From Bifidobacterium criceti (GTDB lineage Bacteria; Actinomycetota; Actinomycetes; Actinomycetales; Bifidobacteriaceae), in contig NZ_MVOH01000011.1 in NCBI RefSeq assembly GCF_002286935.1, positions 1 to 64,000 on the forward strand: DNA of 64,000 nucleotides, written 5' to 3'. The notes beneath the pieces were generated by a model. That model did not search any database. It saw nothing but the letters and a program-made list of their open reading frames with translations, and was not told the DNA's origin. Shown piece by piece: positions 62,140-64,000 of this stretch. Numbering within the stretch: the first letter of the stretch is position 1; each line of letters opens with the position of its first letter. Position numbers and translations under genes: made by a program.

Positions 62140-62635
62140 ACTGAGGCACCGCCGCCGACTACGTCCGTTTGTACGTAGTAGACGGCTGTACTTTGCGGCA
62201 CCGCCGCCGACTACGTCCGTTTGTACGTAGTAGACGGCCGTACTTTGCGGCAGTGCCGCCGACTACGTCCACATGCACACCGTAAACGGCCGTACTTTGC
62301 GGCACCACCGCCGACAACAGCCATATCGACACCGCAAACGGCTGTCCACCGCGGCAGTGCCGCCGACTACGTCCACCCACACACCGCAGACGGCCGCACT
62401 TTGCGGCACCGCCGCCGAGAACAGCCATATCGACACCGCAAACGGCTGTCCACCGCGGCACCGCCGCCGACTACGTCCACCCACACACCGCAGACGGCCG
62501 CACTTCGCGGCAGTGCCGCCGACAACAGCCATATCGACACCGCAAACGGCTGTACTTCGCGGCACCGCCGCCGACTACGTCCACCCACACGCTGCAGACG
62601 GCTGCACTCTGCGGCAGTGCCGCACACGACAGCGA
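62140..62635. repeat. Family B 52-bp array, nine to ten units
   Basis: The GCCGCCGAC core (or a one-base variant) recurs at 62151, 62203, 62255, 62307, 62359, 62411, 62463, 62515 and 62567, always exactly 52 bp apart, with a degenerate tenth at 62619. Between cores are ACTACGTCC or ACAACAGCC plus a partner that often pairs back (ACTACGT/ACGTAGT; ACAGCC/GGCTGT). The array abuts the proB stop and fills most of the 564-bp aspC-proB gap. It is not a CRISPR array: the variable pieces repeat among themselves. Confidence 0.95.
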
Positions 62636-64000
62636 CTACACGAGCACGAGGTTGTCGCGGTGCACGAGGGGATGTGCGTATTCGTCTCCGAGCAGACGCC
62701 GCAGCTGCGCCGTCGTGCGCCCAAGCATGTCCGGGACTTCCTCCGAATCGTACGCGACGAGGCCGCGCGCAAGATGGTTGCCATCCTCATCGTCGATCCA
62801 CACCGCATCTCCCGCAGCGAAATCACCGCGCGTTTCGAGTACGCCCGCAGCGAGCAGACTCGCCCGCCCCGCGCGCACGGCCGCCGCCGCACCGGCGTCC
62901 GCGATGAGTGTGCCCTGCGGATGCGACGCGAACTTGATCCACAGGCGCTTCGCCGTGCCGCGTTGTTTGACGGGAGCGAACGCCGTGCCGACGTTGTCTC
63001 CCATCAGGGCCGGACCCGCGTTCGACGCGCACGTCATGACCGCCGGTATTCCGGAGACGGCCGCCATCCGCGCCGCTTCGAGTTTCGTGACCATGCCGCC
63101 CGTGCCGACGCCCGATCCGGTTCCGCCGACGCGGATTTCGTCAATCATCGCCGTCACGTTCGGTACGAACGAAATCTTGCGCGAACCAGCTTCCTTCGGT
63201 GGCGCCGTGTAGAGCGCATCGACGTCGGTGAGGAGCACGAGCGCATCCGCGCGCACCATGTTCGCGATGAGCGCGCTCAGGCGATCGTTGTCACCAAAAC
63301 GGATTTCGTTGCTCGCGAGCGCGTCGTTTTCATTGACGATTGGTACGACGCCGAGGTCGAGCATCGTTGCCATCGTTCGCCGCGCGTTGCGGTACTGCTG
63401 CGGCTGCATCGTGTCGTCGGCGGTGATGAGCAGCTGTCCGACGCGCACGCCGTACCGTCCGAACGCCGTTTCGTATTGCGCCATGAGCAGACCTTGACCG
63501 ACCGATGCGCACGCCTGCTGCGTCGCGACGTCGGTCGGACGCGACGCGAATCCGAGCGGTCCGAATCCCGCCGCGATCGCTCCCGACGAAACCAGTACAA
63601 CGTTCGCTCCGGCGAGTCGTACATTCGCCAACGCGCCGGCCAATGCTTCGAGTTTGTCCACGTCGAGGTGCCCGGATGGTTGCGTGAGCGAACTCGATCC
63701 GACCTTCACGACGATTGTCTTCGCCGCCGCGACCGCGCGCCGCGTATCCTCGTCCGTCCACGCGCCGACGACCGACGTCACTTCACGCACACGAGCAGCG
63801 TTCACCGTCCGCACATCCGCCGCCGATTCCACGACGTCCGCAACGTCCGGCACACCGTCCGCTCCGCGCACATCCGCACTGTCCGCATCATGCACATCCG
63901 CATCGGCCGACACCGATTCCGCAACGTCCGCAACCGCGTCGCCGCGCGCATCCGCAGCATCCGCGGCTACTTCGTGCACGTCGACGCTGTCCGCGGCGAC
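62636..64000 (-). CDS. proB: Glutamate 5-kinase with PUA domain, 5' end cut by window
   Basis: First enzyme of proline synthesis, phosphorylating glutamate. The kinase domain starts at KTIVVKVGSSSLTQPSGHLD and holds VVLVSSGAIAAGFGPLGF, VNENDALASNEIRFGDND and LVLLTDVDALYTAPP; VGTGGMVTKLEAARMA is the ATP-binding end. A PUA domain follows (ASLLAAGVLETRGDFAAGDA, then VWIDDEDGNHLARGLVAYDS). Upstream of the kinase the frame stays open to the window edge through ~90 residues of Ala/Asp/Val-rich repeats (for example DVADVVESAADVRTVNAARV), with only GTG codons as possible starts, so the true start is unknown. Confidence 0.92.
   Translation of the reverse strand, partial: VAADSVDVHEVAADAADARGDAVADVAESVSADADVHDADSADVRGADGVPDVADVVESAADVRTVNAARVREVTSVVGAWTDEDTRRAVAAAKTIVVKVGSSSLTQPSGHLDVDKLEALAGALANVRLAGANVVLVSSGAIAAGFGPLGFASRPTDVATQQACASVGQGLLMAQYETAFGRYGVRVGQLLITADDTMQPQQYRNARRTMATMLDLGVVPIVNENDALASNEIRFGDNDRLSALIANMVRADALVLLTDVDALYTAPPKEAGSRKISFVPNVTAMIDEIRVGGTGSGVGTGGMVTKLEAARMAAVSGIPAVMTCASNAGPALMGDNVGTAFAPVKQRGTAKRLWIKFASHPQGTLIADAGAAAAVRAGRASLLAAGVLETRGDFAAGDAVWIDDEDGNHLARGLVAYDSEEVPDMLGRTTAQLRRLLGDEYAHPLVHRDNLVLV

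Noticed and set aside
62140..62635. CRISPR array
   Set aside because: The regular 52-bp period looks like one, but the 'spacers' repeat among themselves and show inverted repeats, and there are no cas genes in the window.

Overview
The window reads as the chromosome of a high-GC actinobacterium of the family Bifidobacteriaceae (Bifidobacterium or a close relative). The reasons are the gene content and its order: a single ~3,100-residue type I fatty acid synthase next to AcpS, an acetyl/propionyl-CoA carboxylase pair, BioY and a BirA that lacks a DNA-binding domain, and the run proB - aspC - tRNA-Trp - secE - nusG - rplK - rplA. The species cannot be named from sequence alone. Most genes are on the minus strand. 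Plus-strand exceptions are nrdHIE-nrdF, ldh, the YbaK-type editing gene, bioY and one large membrane protein.

Layout. 1-890: the left part of an IS607-type element (serine recombinase plus the 5' end of tnpB) lying directly downstream of pstA, where pstB would be expected. 888-5948: phosphate uptake and sensing (pstA, pstC, pstS, RegX3/SenX3-type two-component system). 5971-12857: MTA/SAH nucleosidase, two class I DAHP synthase paralogues around an O-acetyltransferase, and aminopeptidase C. 13032-19534: DivIVA-like coiled-coil protein, pyroglutamyl-peptidase-like protein, IspD, PgeF-type laccase-domain protein and a U32 peptidase/TrhP-like protein. 19983-24340: aldo/keto reductase, DUF2207 membrane protein and LemA. 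24681-28812: class Ib ribonucleotide reductase (nrdHIE, nrdF) behind a 36-bp perfect palindrome. 29522-35929: PNPase, S15, lactate dehydrogenase family protein, a membrane protein, YbaK/ProX and tRNA-Gly. 36078-56693: fatty-acid and biotin block (acpS, fas, accD, accC, bioY, birA), a GT-C-like membrane protein and a PucR/FasR-type regulator. 57253-64000: rplA, rplK, nusG, secE, tRNA-Trp, aspC and proB (cut by the window end).

How the genes work together. AccC/AccD make malonyl-CoA (needing biotin from BioY and BirA), Fas uses it, AcpS arms the Fas carrier domain, and a FasR-like regulator sits nearby, so this is a near-complete lipid supply module. PstSCA with RegX3/SenX3 forms a phosphate response unit. 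NrdH, NrdI, NrdE and NrdF form a complete class Ib reductase.

The most unusual content is between the genes. Nearly every large intergenic gap is filled with non-coding repeats of four recognisable families: (A) C-rich repeats with a strict 53/40-bp spacing at six loci, all in the same orientation; (B) a 52-bp array of GGCACCGCC-type dyads next to pcp, bioY and proB; (C) hairpins built on GGTACGCT/AGCGTACC, some with very long perfect arms (up to 48 bp); (D) a 104-bp dimer (53+51) upstream of the YbaK gene. All share a basic period near 52.5 bp, about five turns of B-DNA. Other points of note are a cluster of DnaA-box sequences inside one coding region, a pyroglutamyl peptidase whose catalytic His is Asn, and a PNPase with a ~140-residue Arg/Asp-rich repetitive tail.
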